From contig NZ_CP049143.1 in NCBI RefSeq assembly GCF_011044495.1, positions 3,472,001-3,536,000 of the forward strand: a stretch of DNA of 64,000 bases, read 5' to 3'. Shown piece by piece: positions 8,982 to 17,317 of this stretch. The notes below the pieces were generated by a model. That model ran no database searches. It was not told the origin of the DNA and saw only the letters and a program-made list of their open reading frames with translations. Every line of letters begins with the position of its first letter. Positions within the stretch are counted from its first letter, which is position 1. The DNA is from Roseimicrobium sp. ORNL1. GTDB lineage: Bacteria; Verrucomicrobiota; Verrucomicrobiia; Verrucomicrobiales; Verrucomicrobiaceae. Made by a program: the position numbers and the translations under genes.

Positions 8982-9107
8982 TCAACCTACCACTCCCGCC
9001 AGCACCACTTTCACCTGTGCGCCGCGTCCCGGCTGGCTCTGCACTTCCAGGGTGGCTCCCATCTTCTTGGCGCGCTCCTACATGCCTCAAATCCAGAAGT
9101 GCCTGTC
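8982..9107 (-). pseudogene. Decayed C-terminal fragment of a histidine kinase
   Basis: Read on the minus strand from about 9107 to the TGA at 8984-8982, one frame translates with two internal stops into a sequence matching the end of the intact kinase at 9907-11952: DRHFWI-stop-GM-stop-ERAKKMGATLEVQ against DGHFGIRGMQERTKKMGADLEVV, then GRGAQVKVVLAGVV against GAGTKVKVGIKGVV. The stops correspond to an Arg and a Gln codon, so both are explained by single transitions (CGA to TGA, CAG to TAG). It starts directly at the stop of pseudopilin copy 1. It shows that a kinase-3'-end plus pseudopilin unit was duplicated in tandem. Confidence 0.8.
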
Positions 9108-9797
9108 TCACTCACCTGCATCGATATCCAGTACTTCTCCCTTGGGAAAATTCACGGGGTCAATCGCCAGTTCGAAGATGTCCTTGCCGTCGCGTTCCTT
9201 TGCCAACCCCACAGCTTTTCCCTCTTTGGCGGCAAGTTCTCGTGGGGACACGCTGCCGTCATTCTGACCAACGACGATGCTCTCCGTCCATGATCTGCCG
9301 CGGGTGTTCGTCCACCGCTGGTCGACACTCCAGTTTGGCGGCCAGGATGCGTTTGCAGGATTCTCGTATACGAGGGGAATGTCACCAGGCTTGTTGATAT
9401 CCATCCCAGCCGTGAGAGCCCAGTGGTTTTCTCCGGGTTCCAATGCTCTGCGCTTCTCGTCATCATCACCAAGGATTCCATCGGGGACGAAACGACTTAC
9501 TGGAGAGGTGAAGATCATTTCATTCTCGGTGTATTTTCCGTTGAAGAGTCTGCGAAAAGCCATGTTCGAATTCCGCGGCATATTCCCGAGTTGACTGTCC
9601 GGATATTTTCCGTCGTGGTCGGCGGCATACGCTTTCATCGCGAGAATGATCTGTCGGCAGTTTGCGGTGGCTTTAATCAGGTTGCCTTTTTCATATCGAA
9701 GGTACCCGGGTGCTTTCGGCCAAATGGCGTAGATGACCACCAGCGCCAGTACTCCGAGGCTTGCCATTTCAGATTTCGTCAGTCTTCTCACGCCCAT
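9108..9797 (-). CDS. Pseudopilin-like protein, tandem copy 1 (kinase-proximal, least degenerate)
   Basis: The 229-residue founder-like member of the array. The N-terminus is a short Arg-rich leader followed by LTKSEMASLGVLALVVIYAI, a pilin-type helix with Glu5 but Arg instead of Gly(-1). Then come NCRQI (46-50), DGKYPD (62-67), GENHWA (122-127), YENP (144-147) and IVVGQNDGSV (174-183). The last motif is closest to the ADG(H/S)V signature of the H-X9-DG pseudopilins common in Verrucomicrobiota and Planctomycetota. The C-terminus GEVLDIDAGE defines the family end. It lies 109 bp downstream of the kinase on the same strand. By family it should be a membrane-anchored protein with an exported C-terminal domain; its partner machinery is not in the window. 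Confidence 0.87.
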   Translation of the reverse strand: MGVRRLTKSEMASLGVLALVVIYAIWPKAPGYLRYEKGNLIKATANCRQIILAMKAYAADHDGKYPDSQLGNMPRNSNMAFRRLFNGKYTENEMIFTSPVSRFVPDGILGDDDEKRRALEPGENHWALTAGMDINKPGDIPLVYENPANASWPPNWSVDQRWTNTRGRSWTESIVVGQNDGSVSPRELAAKEGKAVGLAKERDGKDIFELAIDPVNFPKGEVLDIDAGE

Positions 9798-9906
9798 ACG
9801 CTATCCCAACAATGTTTCCCTGCTCTGGCAAGGGTGGAGGCAGGTCATTTGCTTGCTGGAGCGGCTTCCAGCGGCTCGCCCCTGATGGGTTTGAAACAAT
9901 AAACCG

Positions 9907-11952
9907 CTACACTACTCCTTTGATCCCCACCTTTACTTTTGTCCCTGCACCCTCCGCACTCACTACCTCCAGATCTGCGCCCATCTTCTTTGTTCGCTCC
10001 TGCATCCCGCGAATTCCGAAGTGCCCATCCAGTGCTCGTGCTACAGAAGGGTCGAATCCTTTTCCATCATCGGTGATGACAAGGTTTAGCGAGTTGGTGC
10101 TGGGATCTGAAGCCAGCGAAACAGACACATTCCTTGCTTGAGCATACTTCAGCGCATTATTCACCGCCTCACGCGTGATGCGCAGGAGATGATGCTGCAC
10201 CAGCGGCGGCACCTTTAACTCAGTGATATTACTCTCAAACTTCAAGGGTACCGCCGTGTTCACCTGCAAGTGCTCCATCAGCGAGCGCAACGCCGCATCC
10301 AGCGGCGCATCTTGTCGCGAGGCATCACGGAGGTCCCATACAAAATCGCGCGTGTCCGTCTGCAACCTTCCCAGCAAACGCCGCTGCTGATCCAGCAGGC
10401 CGTGCGCCTTTTCATCCGTCACGCGAGGCAGCGCGGCATCCAGTCGCAAGGATAGCCCTGCAAGCTCCTGCTCCAGGGTGTCATGAAACTCGCGCGCGAT
10501 GCGCTGGCGTTCTTCCATGATGGCCTCACGCTGGGCCTTCGCCTCGATGACCGCGAACTGCCGCGAGACCTGCCGACGCAGCAGCGCGATCCAAATCAAT
10601 GCGAGTAGCGCCAGCGCCACCAGAGCGGCAAAAGCCAGGCCGATGCGCTCGGAGTTCCACCACGGAGTGCTGCGGAGGATGACCACATCCTCCGGACCGC
10701 GTGGCCACAGTCGATACGCGGTGGGCTTCGCCCGATAACCGTCGCTGCGGGTGGCGGTCACGCGGCTCAGCCCGGTCACGCGCAGCAGAGCGCCGCTCTG
10801 CACCTCCCGTGGCAGGACCGTGGGTGAGGTGACCTCGATGCTTACCGGCCCAGCCTGGGTGACAAGCTCCGTGCCGTGATCGCGGTCGATACGCTGTGCG
10901 ACCTGCACCTCTGTCGTAATCAAGTCCGCATCTCGTCCATCCTGCAGGCCACCCGGGTTTTCCACCGTGGGCTGGGGAACAGGCTCGCTGCCTACCACAC
11001 GGCACTCCGCCTCGGTCAGATGCGCGCTGAAGACACCCATCTCAGGAAATCCCAGAGCCTCCACCACATCACCCGCCTTGATGCCCGTGTCATCCGTCTG
11101 GACGAAGACACTCTCATCCCCCTGACGCAGGAAGAGACCACCGGCGACCGGGGCGCTCAGCGCCACACCCTGAATCTTCACCCGATGTGCATTGGGGATG
11201 GCACGCTGCAACTCGGGCAGGGGAAGGGGAGGCGACTTGAAGGCCTCCGTCGGTGGCCGCTTGAGCAGTTCTACATCATCGATGCTGCGCACGCGGATGT
11301 AGGGCGCGACCAGTTCTCGCCGATCATTGATATCGCCCGCCGCCAAGCCTTTGATGCGCAGTTCCGCATCCACCCAGGGCGGGAGTTCCGTGGGAACTTC
11401 ATCGAACCGCACCTCGACCACTTTCGCGCCGGTCAGCAGCCGCAGGGTGAAGGCGTTTTCCCCCACACGATGCAGCGAGCGTCCAACGCCGGAAAGCGTC
11501 ACGTAGTGATAGTGGTATCTTCCGGAGGCCAGGTCATCCTGCGTAATCTCCCGCGGCGCCGGCGGTGGCTCATACCGTCCCAGAAACTCGATGGTTTCAG
11601 GCTTGATGCCGCCAATGATGAGACCGCTGTGAGTGACTCCCTTTACCCGAAGGCGCGTGCCAATGGCCGGTCGCGGATTGGACTTCGCCGCACGGATGAA
11701 GGTCACCCCTGTATCATCTTGGAGGAAGATGGTGTTTCCCGGATCCATGAAGGTCACCACTGCATCCAGGGACACCGGCGGTGGGTCGCCGTCCTTGGGT
11801 GTCACGTGCGCCGAAATGTCACGCGCCGTGGTGAGCGTCTGCACCGGTGACTGCGCCCCGAGAGGAAGGCAAAAGACCGCTAGACTCCACAGCAGCACCT
11901 TCGCAAACGCGATGCGGCTGAAGGAAGAAGGCGGCCAGACGGGCACAGGCAT
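9907..11952 (-). CDS. Orphan membrane sensor histidine kinase (NarL/DesK-type HisKA_3)
   Basis: A 681-residue sensor kinase. An N-terminal signal/anchor (residues about 14-35, KVLLWSLAVFCLPLGAQ) is followed by about 400 residues of exported sensor region with repeated OB-like beta-rich segments. A membrane helix near 445-465 (LAFAALVALALLALIWIALL) and a short linker (EAKAQREAIMEERQ) lead to the phospho-acceptor motif IAREFHDTLEQELAGL with His near residue 487. The HATPase domain shows ITREAVNNALKYA (N box), DDGKGFDP (G1) and GHFGIRGMQER (G2). No response regulator is encoded anywhere in the window. An in-frame GTG at 12000 is an alternative start. It heads the pseudopilin array, suggesting co-expression. 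Confidence 0.9.
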   Translation of the reverse strand: MPVPVWPPSSFSRIAFAKVLLWSLAVFCLPLGAQSPVQTLTTARDISAHVTPKDGDPPPVSLDAVVTFMDPGNTIFLQDDTGVTFIRAAKSNPRPAIGTRLRVKGVTHSGLIIGGIKPETIEFLGRYEPPPAPREITQDDLASGRYHYHYVTLSGVGRSLHRVGENAFTLRLLTGAKVVEVRFDEVPTELPPWVDAELRIKGLAAGDINDRRELVAPYIRVRSIDDVELLKRPPTEAFKSPPLPLPELQRAIPNAHRVKIQGVALSAPVAGGLFLRQGDESVFVQTDDTGIKAGDVVEALGFPEMGVFSAHLTEAECRVVGSEPVPQPTVENPGGLQDGRDADLITTEVQVAQRIDRDHGTELVTQAGPVSIEVTSPTVLPREVQSGALLRVTGLSRVTATRSDGYRAKPTAYRLWPRGPEDVVILRSTPWWNSERIGLAFAALVALALLALIWIALLRRQVSRQFAVIEAKAQREAIMEERQRIAREFHDTLEQELAGLSLRLDAALPRVTDEKAHGLLDQQRRLLGRLQTDTRDFVWDLRDASRQDAPLDAALRSLMEHLQVNTAVPLKFESNITELKVPPLVQHHLLRITREAVNNALKYAQARNVSVSLASDPSTNSLNLVITDDGKGFDPSVARALDGHFGIRGMQERTKKMGADLEVVSAEGAGTKVKVGIKGVV

Positions 11953-12029
11953 GGTGATGGTGGGACAACTCTTATCCCACCAAAGCACAAGGTGCCACAC
12001 CTGGGTAGCGCGATGACTGCAGGTGCCAG

Positions 12030-12293
12030 CTAGGCGGCAGGGCCTTTCTTTCCAGAGATGAGACGGAAGAGCAGTAGAATCAGAATCGCGCCCACGACCG
12101 AGGCAAGGAACCCGGCGGGCTCATTGGGCGCATACCAGCCCAGTTGACGACCAAGGAAACCGGCGACAAAGGCACCCGCGATGCCCAGCAGCATGGTGAT
12201 GATGCAGCCACCCGGATCACGCCCCGGGGTGAGGAACTTGGCGATGGCCCCGACAACGAGGCCGATGATGAGTGTCCAGAGGAATTCGCCCAT
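12030..12293 (-). CDS. GlsB/YeaQ/YmgE-family small stress membrane protein
   Basis: An 87-residue protein with three membrane segments (about 4-20, 30-50, 60-80) and the family signature GAIAKFLTPGRDPGGCIITMLLG near residues 16-38, as in transglycosylase-associated proteins of the GlsB/YeaQ type. These sit in the inner membrane and are induced by envelope or general stress; their biochemical role is not settled. It is transcribed toward the kinase gene, 77 bp from its start. Confidence 0.9.
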   Translation of the reverse strand: MGEFLWTLIIGLVVGAIAKFLTPGRDPGGCIITMLLGIAGAFVAGFLGRQLGWYAPNEPAGFLASVVGAILILLLFRLISGKKGPAA

Positions 12294-12450
12294 GGTAGGA
12301 GTGAGTTGAGTTATCGCACGTTCTGACCGGACATCCGGTCTGACGTTGAATCGTCTTGCGCGGTTTTTCTGGCCTCATGGTCGGGGAAGTTCACCTCCGT
12401 GGATGAGACCTTGCAAGTGCGGAGCCGCCGTGCGCGTATTCGGGGGACGC

Positions 12451-13836
12451 ATGCGTTGCAGCTTCCTCTACATCCTCATCACCTTTGGCGCCGTCCTCTC
12501 CGGCCCAATCCGTTCTTCCCAAGGCGCCGACTCAGACAGGCACGTCATCCTCATCAGTGTGGATGGCATGGCGCACTACTACTTCGACGACCCAAAGGCC
12601 GAGATGCCGACCATCCGGCGCCTGGCGGCTGAGGGAGCGCGAGCGAAGCAGATGACCACTTCACTGCCCACGGTCACCTGGCCGAATCACACCACCCTTG
12701 TCACCGGGGTGCATGCAGGGAAGCACGGCGTGATTGGAAATGACTTCTTCGACCGCAAGGAGCAGAAGGTCGTGGCCTACATTCCCGACCCGGTGTTCAA
12801 CAAGGACGAAATCGTCAAGACGCCCACCATCTACGACGTGGCTCATGACGCGGGCCTGAGCACTGCCGGCGTCTGCTGGCCCGCCTCTCGTGGGGCGAAG
12901 ACCTGGAACTGGACCATCCCGGATGTATTCGAGCAGGCGACCTTTGAGCAATACAGCACACCTTCCCTCCTGGCCGAGTGCCGGGAAGCAGGCATCCCCT
13001 ACGAGAAGCAAAATGAATGGTGCAAGCTCGGCACTGCTGGCAAGCCCATGCGCGACTGGCTGTATGCCAATGTCGCCACCCACATCATCCGTAAACACAA
13101 GCCGGGACTCATGTGCCTGCATTACATGAGCGTGGATGGTCTCCAGCACGGTTACGGCAGCAAGACTCCCGAAGCCTATTGGGCCATCAATGACTCGGAC
13201 AACCGTGTGCGCCAGATCGTGGAGGCCGTGGAAGAGGCGGGCCTGAAAGACAAGACCACCTTCGTGGTCACGGCGGACCACGGCTTCATCACCTACAAGA
13301 AGCGCATCCAGCCGAATGTCCTGCTGAAGAAGGAAGGTCTCATCAAGGCCGCGCTGGGGAACAAGGTCACCGAACGCCGCGTCTGGTGCCATGCTCAGGG
13401 CGTGGCCTACATCTACGTCTTGGATCAAGCGAACCGTGAAGCCCTCTTGAAGGACATCACTCCGAAACTCGCCGCCATGGAGGGCATCGAGGAAGTGATT
13501 GAAGAAAAGGACTTCGCCAAGTACGGCCTGGAAACTGCGGCCAAGGACCCACGCATGCCGGACCTCATTCTCTCGCCGAAGGACGGTTATGTCATCGGTG
13601 CCGATGTCGGCGGTGATGAAGTAGTAGTCTCCGCAGGAGAGGCCAAGGGCGCACACGGCTACTCCCCGGCAAATCCCCTCATGGATGCCAGCTTTGTCAT
13701 CAGCGGCGCAGGCATCAAGAAGGGTGTGGTGCTTGATAAGATTGCCAACATCGATGTGGCTCCCACCATCGCAAAACTCCTCGGCGTGGAAATCAAAGGT
13801 GCAGATGGCCGCGTTCTCACGGAGGTGCTGAAATGA
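12451..13836 (+). CDS. Secreted alkaline-phosphatase-superfamily phosphodiesterase (ENPP-like)
   Basis: A 461-residue exported enzyme of the type I phosphodiesterase/nucleotide pyrophosphatase family. After a signal peptide (about 1-25), ISVDGM supplies the first metal-binding Asp, SLPTVTWPNHTTLVTG holds the catalytic Thr, VTADHGF gives the Asp-His metal pair, and GAHGYSP the last metal His. Such enzymes hydrolyse nucleotide or lipid phosphodiesters; the substrate cannot be told from sequence. The ATG at 12451 follows a good ribosome-binding site (GGGGGA at about 12441-12446) and gives a proper signal peptide. An earlier in-frame ATG at 12346 does not. Its stop overlaps the start of the PL6 gene by 4 bases. 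Confidence 0.88.
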   Translation: MRCSFLYILITFGAVLSGPIRSSQGADSDRHVILISVDGMAHYYFDDPKAEMPTIRRLAAEGARAKQMTTSLPTVTWPNHTTLVTGVHAGKHGVIGNDFFDRKEQKVVAYIPDPVFNKDEIVKTPTIYDVAHDAGLSTAGVCWPASRGAKTWNWTIPDVFEQATFEQYSTPSLLAECREAGIPYEKQNEWCKLGTAGKPMRDWLYANVATHIIRKHKPGLMCLHYMSVDGLQHGYGSKTPEAYWAINDSDNRVRQIVEAVEEAGLKDKTTFVVTADHGFITYKKRIQPNVLLKKEGLIKAALGNKVTERRVWCHAQGVAYIYVLDQANREALLKDITPKLAAMEGIEEVIEEKDFAKYGLETAAKDPRMPDLILSPKDGYVIGADVGGDEVVVSAGEAKGAHGYSPANPLMDASFVISGAGIKKGVVLDKIANIDVAPTIAKLLGVEIKGADGRVLTEVLK

Positions 13837-15161
13837 AAATCTTTTCACCGTTCGTCACCCCCTGTCTCACGCTGGCACTTCTGGCTTGCGACGCCCTCGC
13901 GGCGGCCGAGTCACGCGTTGCTGCCAATGATATCGCCGCCTTCGAGGCTGCGGTGGGAGCTGCCAAGGCGGGAGACACCATCATCCTCGATGCCGGAGAG
14001 TGGAAGGACGCCACGCTCGTATTGAAAGGGGAGGGGAGCAAAGACAAGCCCATCACGCTGCGCGCGGCCTCTCCTGGTGCAGTGAAGTTCACCGGCGACA
14101 GCAGTTTGCGCCTCGCTGGCCAACATCTGATGGTGGAGGGATTGTGGTTTCACAATTGCTTCCCCCTGAAGTGGGATGTCGTGATGTTCCGCGAAGACTC
14201 AAAGAACCTCGCCAGCCACTGCAAGCTGCGTGATTGTGCCATCACGCAGGACGCGGAAACAAAGGACAGCAAGGAACGGAAGTGGGTCTCTCTCTATGGC
14301 CTCGGGAATGTGGTGGAACACTGCCACTTTGAAGGAAAAACCAGCAAGGGCACTCTGCTGGTAGCCTGGCTGCCAGAGGCTGCCGGTGAACCTCCGAAAC
14401 ATGAAATCCTGAACAACTACTTCGGCCCCCGTCCCCGGCTGGGGAAGAACGGCGGTGAAATCATCCGTCTGGGCGATAGCGATACCTCGATGCAGGAAGC
14501 TCAATGCGTGGTCCGCGGAAACCTGTTTGAGAAGTGTGATGGCGAGGTGGAGTGCATCTCCAACAAGTCGTGCGGCAACGAGTATGGCGGCAATTCGTTC
14601 ATCGAGTGCCAGGGCACGCTCACCCTCCGTCACGGCAATGGCTGCCTGGTCATGCAGAACTGGTTCGACGGGAAGAATCGCAAGTTCACCGGCGGCATCC
14701 GCATCATCGGGGAGAACCACACCGTGACCGGCAACCACCTCCAGAATCTCGAAGGTGATGAGGCCCGCACGGCCATCTGCGTGATGAATGGCATCAAGGA
14801 TTCCCCCGCGAATGGTTATCTTCAGGTGAAGAACGCGGTCGTGGCAAGCAACTCCATCTTTGACTGCAAACACAGTGTTCTCATCGGCTATGCGGACAAG
14901 GATGTGCAGGCGCTCATGCCTCCAGAATGTCGCTTTGAGGGAAACTCCATTCGCACGCGCGGAGGGGTGGCCATTGAGTTGATCGAGCCCGCTGCCAAGT
15001 TGAAGTGGATGAGCAACATCATCGGAGGTGGAGAGTCTGGGTTATCGGTGAGTGAAGGCATCACCATGGTGGCTCCAGAGAAGGTGTCGCAAGCCAGATT
15101 GGCCAAACCCGTGAATCGTGCAGATGTCGGAGTGAAGTGGATGCCTCCTGCGGCGAAATAA
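13833..15161 (+). CDS. Polysaccharide lyase family 6 (chondroitinase-B/alginate lyase-like)
   Basis: A 442-residue secreted beta-helix protein (signal peptide about 1-24). The segment AKAGDTIILDAGEWKDATL opens the PL6 fold. The catalytic pair of the family is recognisable: the Lys in CISNKSCGN and the Arg in LTLRHGNGC, which correspond to the conserved Lys and Arg of chondroitinase B. It would cleave uronic-acid polysaccharides (alginate or chondroitin/dermatan) by beta-elimination outside the cytoplasm. The ATGA overlap with the preceding phosphodiesterase indicates coupled translation. Which polymer is used cannot be decided here. Confidence 0.87.
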   Translation: MKIFSPFVTPCLTLALLACDALAAAESRVAANDIAAFEAAVGAAKAGDTIILDAGEWKDATLVLKGEGSKDKPITLRAASPGAVKFTGDSSLRLAGQHLMVEGLWFHNCFPLKWDVVMFREDSKNLASHCKLRDCAITQDAETKDSKERKWVSLYGLGNVVEHCHFEGKTSKGTLLVAWLPEAAGEPPKHEILNNYFGPRPRLGKNGGEIIRLGDSDTSMQEAQCVVRGNLFEKCDGEVECISNKSCGNEYGGNSFIECQGTLTLRHGNGCLVMQNWFDGKNRKFTGGIRIIGENHTVTGNHLQNLEGDEARTAICVMNGIKDSPANGYLQVKNAVVASNSIFDCKHSVLIGYADKDVQALMPPECRFEGNSIRTRGGVAIELIEPAAKLKWMSNIIGGGESGLSVSEGITMVAPEKVSQARLAKPVNRADVGVKWMPPAAK

Positions 15162-15407
15162 TCCGCATTTTGGCAAGAGTAGGGCAGGTGCTTATCTCGC
15201 GATAGGCGGAATAGTTGCATCCATGCAGCATGCAATTTTTCGCATCGATAACGTCATGGAACTATTTGGCCCGTAATTGTAGATGAAGTCACGCAAGGGT
15301 CGAATGGGGTGCGAGATCTTATCGTCGAATGGAGAAGCAAGCCGAGGTCTGCCGTCACTGGTGACGGAGTACACCGAAGCTTGTAAAATCCCAAACCCCC
15401 TTGAACC
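15162..15407. other. Intergenic region upstream of a small secreted-protein gene
   Basis: A 246-bp stretch of lower GC than its neighbours. It presumably carries the promoter of the gene at 15408. I see no open frame with a plausible start and no clear repeat in it. Confidence 0.4.
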
Positions 15408-15737
15408 ATGAAACTGCCAGTAATTGCCTTGTGCACGATGCTCGCCGCGACCGCTGTCCCGGCGAAAGCGGATACGAGCGACTATCGCACGGCGGAGTTC
15501 AATGGTGCCCCGGGCCGGGCGCAGACGCTGGTCTATAACGGCGATGCCTCCGATGCCCAATTGGTGAAAAATAGACACCGACACCATTATCACAACTCCC
15601 GATACCGATACCGCGACTACAATCGCCACTACTATGGTCGTTCGTACTACAGGCCCTACTATTATGGGCGCCCGTACTACTACGATCCGTACCGCTACTC
15701 CTACCCGCGCAGCAGTTTCTATCTCCGCATCTTCTAA
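15408..15737 (+). CDS. Small secreted Tyr/Arg/His-rich protein
   Basis: A 109-residue protein with a signal peptide (MKLPVIALCTMLAATAVPAKA). After a short acidic linker, the last 55 residues are almost entirely Tyr, Arg, His, Pro and Ser (for example HHYHNSRYRYRDYNRHYYG). Such basic, tyrosine-rich tails are common in small exported proteins of this phylum, but no function is known to me. It has its own strong terminator (15801-15835), so it is a single-gene unit. Confidence 0.7.
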   Translation: MKLPVIALCTMLAATAVPAKADTSDYRTAEFNGAPGRAQTLVYNGDASDAQLVKNRHRHHYHNSRYRYRDYNRHYYGRSYYRPYYYGRPYYYDPYRYSYPRSSFYLRIF

Positions 15738-15800
15738 TGGCGATGCAGTAGTATTGAACTGACGAATCGTGCAAAACTGATTCTAGAAACGCAAACGCAA

Positions 15801-15835
15801 CAGGCGGCACCTACTCGGTGCCGCCTGCTTTATTT
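15801..15835 (+). terminator. Rho-independent terminator after the Tyr-rich protein gene
   Basis: A perfect 10-bp stem, CAGGCGGCAC (15801-15810) with GTGCCGCCTG (15818-15827), a 7-base loop and a T-rich tail (CTTTATTTG). Confidence 0.85.
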
Positions 15836-15873
15836 GCTGGAGGGATGTTGTGGCGGGATGCGACGACCACCGC

Positions 15874-16896
15874 TTACTTCACATAGTCCGCTGGCTTCTT
15901 GCCCTTCACATTCGTGCCAAAGCCGTACATGGTGGCCGCGTAGTCACCGATGATATCCACGTTGGCCTTCTCAGGCACTTCCAGTCCGGTGAAGGCGTAC
16001 GCGGCATTCACCACCACGCGGCGCAGGTCTTCGTTCTTCAGATCCGTGGCAGCGCCCATGGTGCTGGTGAAGATCTTGTTCGTCTTGCCCGCTTCGTTTT
16101 TGTACTCGCGGGTCCAGATGACCGGCATCATCGGGGTGTTCACGTCCTGGGTCGCTTTGTCACTCGCACGCGGCTTGGTGTAGGCGGCGGGCTTGGAGTC
16201 GGGCGTCATGCCGGAGAGCACCTGGCCACGCACGAGGATCCTCGCATCGGCTGGGGGATAGGCCTCATACACATCGCTGTCACCGAAGAGATTCGTCACC
16301 CCACGCAGGATGGGGTCGCTCTTCGCGGCTTCTTCAATCACCCCCTTGGTCGCCTCGGACTTGTGCTTGCCCCAGTGGGTGACCCAGGTCTCGCCCAGCA
16401 CATTCTTGCCGAAGCCGCCTTTCCATTCAGGACTGGTCCAGCCGTACTTCGCGTATGGGGACTTGGAGTCTTTGGGATAGTTGAAGGCATGCGTGCTGGT
16501 GCGCAGCGCGATGATCGGCTTCCCGGCGAGATAATAGTCCGCGAAGTGCTTCATCAGCTCATCCGTCGGCGCACGGAAGCGCCAGAGCATGATGCACAGG
16601 TCTGCTTGGTCCAGCGCTTCCATGCCGGGCAGGTTGCTGGCATTCTTCGGCTCGATCTCACCCGTGGCCGGGTCGATGCTCCACACCACCGTGCACGTGA
16701 ATCCGTGCTTCTCCGCGAGGATCTTCGCCAGCATGGGCATCACTTCCTCGGAGCGGTATTCTTCATCGCCCGCCAGCAGGACGACCTTCTTCCCTTTTCC
16801 GGGACCGTCCTTTCCTTCAAGGGTGACCTGGGCCGGCGCAACGACCGCAGCCGTGGCACAGAGAAGAGCAGTGGTGAAAAGGGTGCGTAGTTTCAT
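15874..16896 (-). CDS. Secreted ThuA-like domain protein
   Basis: A 340-residue protein with a signal peptide (about 1-23, ending VAPAQ). It then shows the ThuA (glutamine-amidotransferase-like) fold: KVVLLAGDEEYRSEEVMPML, ADLCIMLWRFRAPTDELMKHF, the turn GKPIIALRTSTHAF, and later TWTREY/STMGA segments with a C-terminal NAAYAFTGLEVP typical of ThuA-domain proteins in Verrucomicrobiota and Planctomycetota. ThuA proteins are linked to sugar (trehalose or related) utilisation, but most family members lack a tested reaction. The ATG at 16896 gives the signal peptide directly; the open frame upstream to 17124 overlaps repeat sequence. Confidence 0.85.
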   Translation of the reverse strand: MKLRTLFTTALLCATAAVVAPAQVTLEGKDGPGKGKKVVLLAGDEEYRSEEVMPMLAKILAEKHGFTCTVVWSIDPATGEIEPKNASNLPGMEALDQADLCIMLWRFRAPTDELMKHFADYYLAGKPIIALRTSTHAFNYPKDSKSPYAKYGWTSPEWKGGFGKNVLGETWVTHWGKHKSEATKGVIEEAAKSDPILRGVTNLFGDSDVYEAYPPADARILVRGQVLSGMTPDSKPAAYTKPRASDKATQDVNTPMMPVIWTREYKNEAGKTNKIFTSTMGAATDLKNEDLRRVVVNAAYAFTGLEVPEKANVDIIGDYAATMYGFGTNVKGKKPADYVK

Positions 16897-17016
16897 GAGG
16901 GAATGATGCATCAACAAACGGACGTGGAGGCGGAGTCTAGCAGCAGGGGAATAACACGGGGAAGGGATTTCTGGACAAAGGCATGCTGGTGGGTTCCAGA
17001 CTGATTTTGCCTTCAG

Positions 17017-17084
17017 TTTGGGAAGGCCTGAGGCCCTTCGTCCACCCCCTTGGAGCTTGGCCACCTCTCGGGCTGACGTTCCAC
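17017..17084 (+). repeat. Dispersed repeat I, copy 1
   Basis: About 68 bp beginning TTTGGGAAGGCC that recurs in the same orientation at 40000-40067. Both share the phrase AGGCCCTTCGTCCACC, then GGAGCTTGG and CTGACGTTCC, with a few differences between. It contains its own short palindrome (AGGCCTGAGGCCCT). Confidence 0.75.
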
Positions 17085-17093
17085 CCGAACAAG

Positions 17094-17224
17094 GAATGGC
17101 CGCAAAAGAACGCAAAGGACGCAAAAAAGAGGGAGCTGAATCGTGTGAAGGTAGCCGGGTGGCTGACAGGACATGGCAGATGCTTTCAGACTTTTGTGTT
17201 CTTTGCGTTCTTTTGCGGCCATTC
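17094..17224. repeat. Two-armed inverted-repeat element, family A
   Basis: Perfect 24-bp arms face each other: 17094-17117 (starts GAATGGCCGCAAAAG) and its exact reverse complement at 17201-17224. The spacer is 83 bp. The core resembles the CGCAAAGRACGCAAA-type intergenic repeats often seen in environmental bacteria. Confidence 0.85.
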
Positions 17225-17317
17225 CGATAAGCAGACCACGCCTGTCATGGCCGAGACGTCAACTACCCGCCAACGTCCTTGCAAACAGCTCCATCCTCGC
17301 GCATGGAAGACGTTCGC

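Larger units (their letters stand above)
16897..17317. other. Intergenic region with two repeat elements
   Basis: This 421-bp gap between the divergent ThuA and hisC genes holds no convincing gene. It contains a 68-bp dispersed repeat (17017-17084) immediately followed by a two-armed inverted-repeat element (17094-17224). Confidence 0.7.

Noticed and set aside
3545-9797. A complete type II secretion or type IV pilus operon
   Set aside because: Only pilin-derived subunits are present; no secretin, ATPase, inner-membrane platform or prepilin peptidase gene is found in the window.
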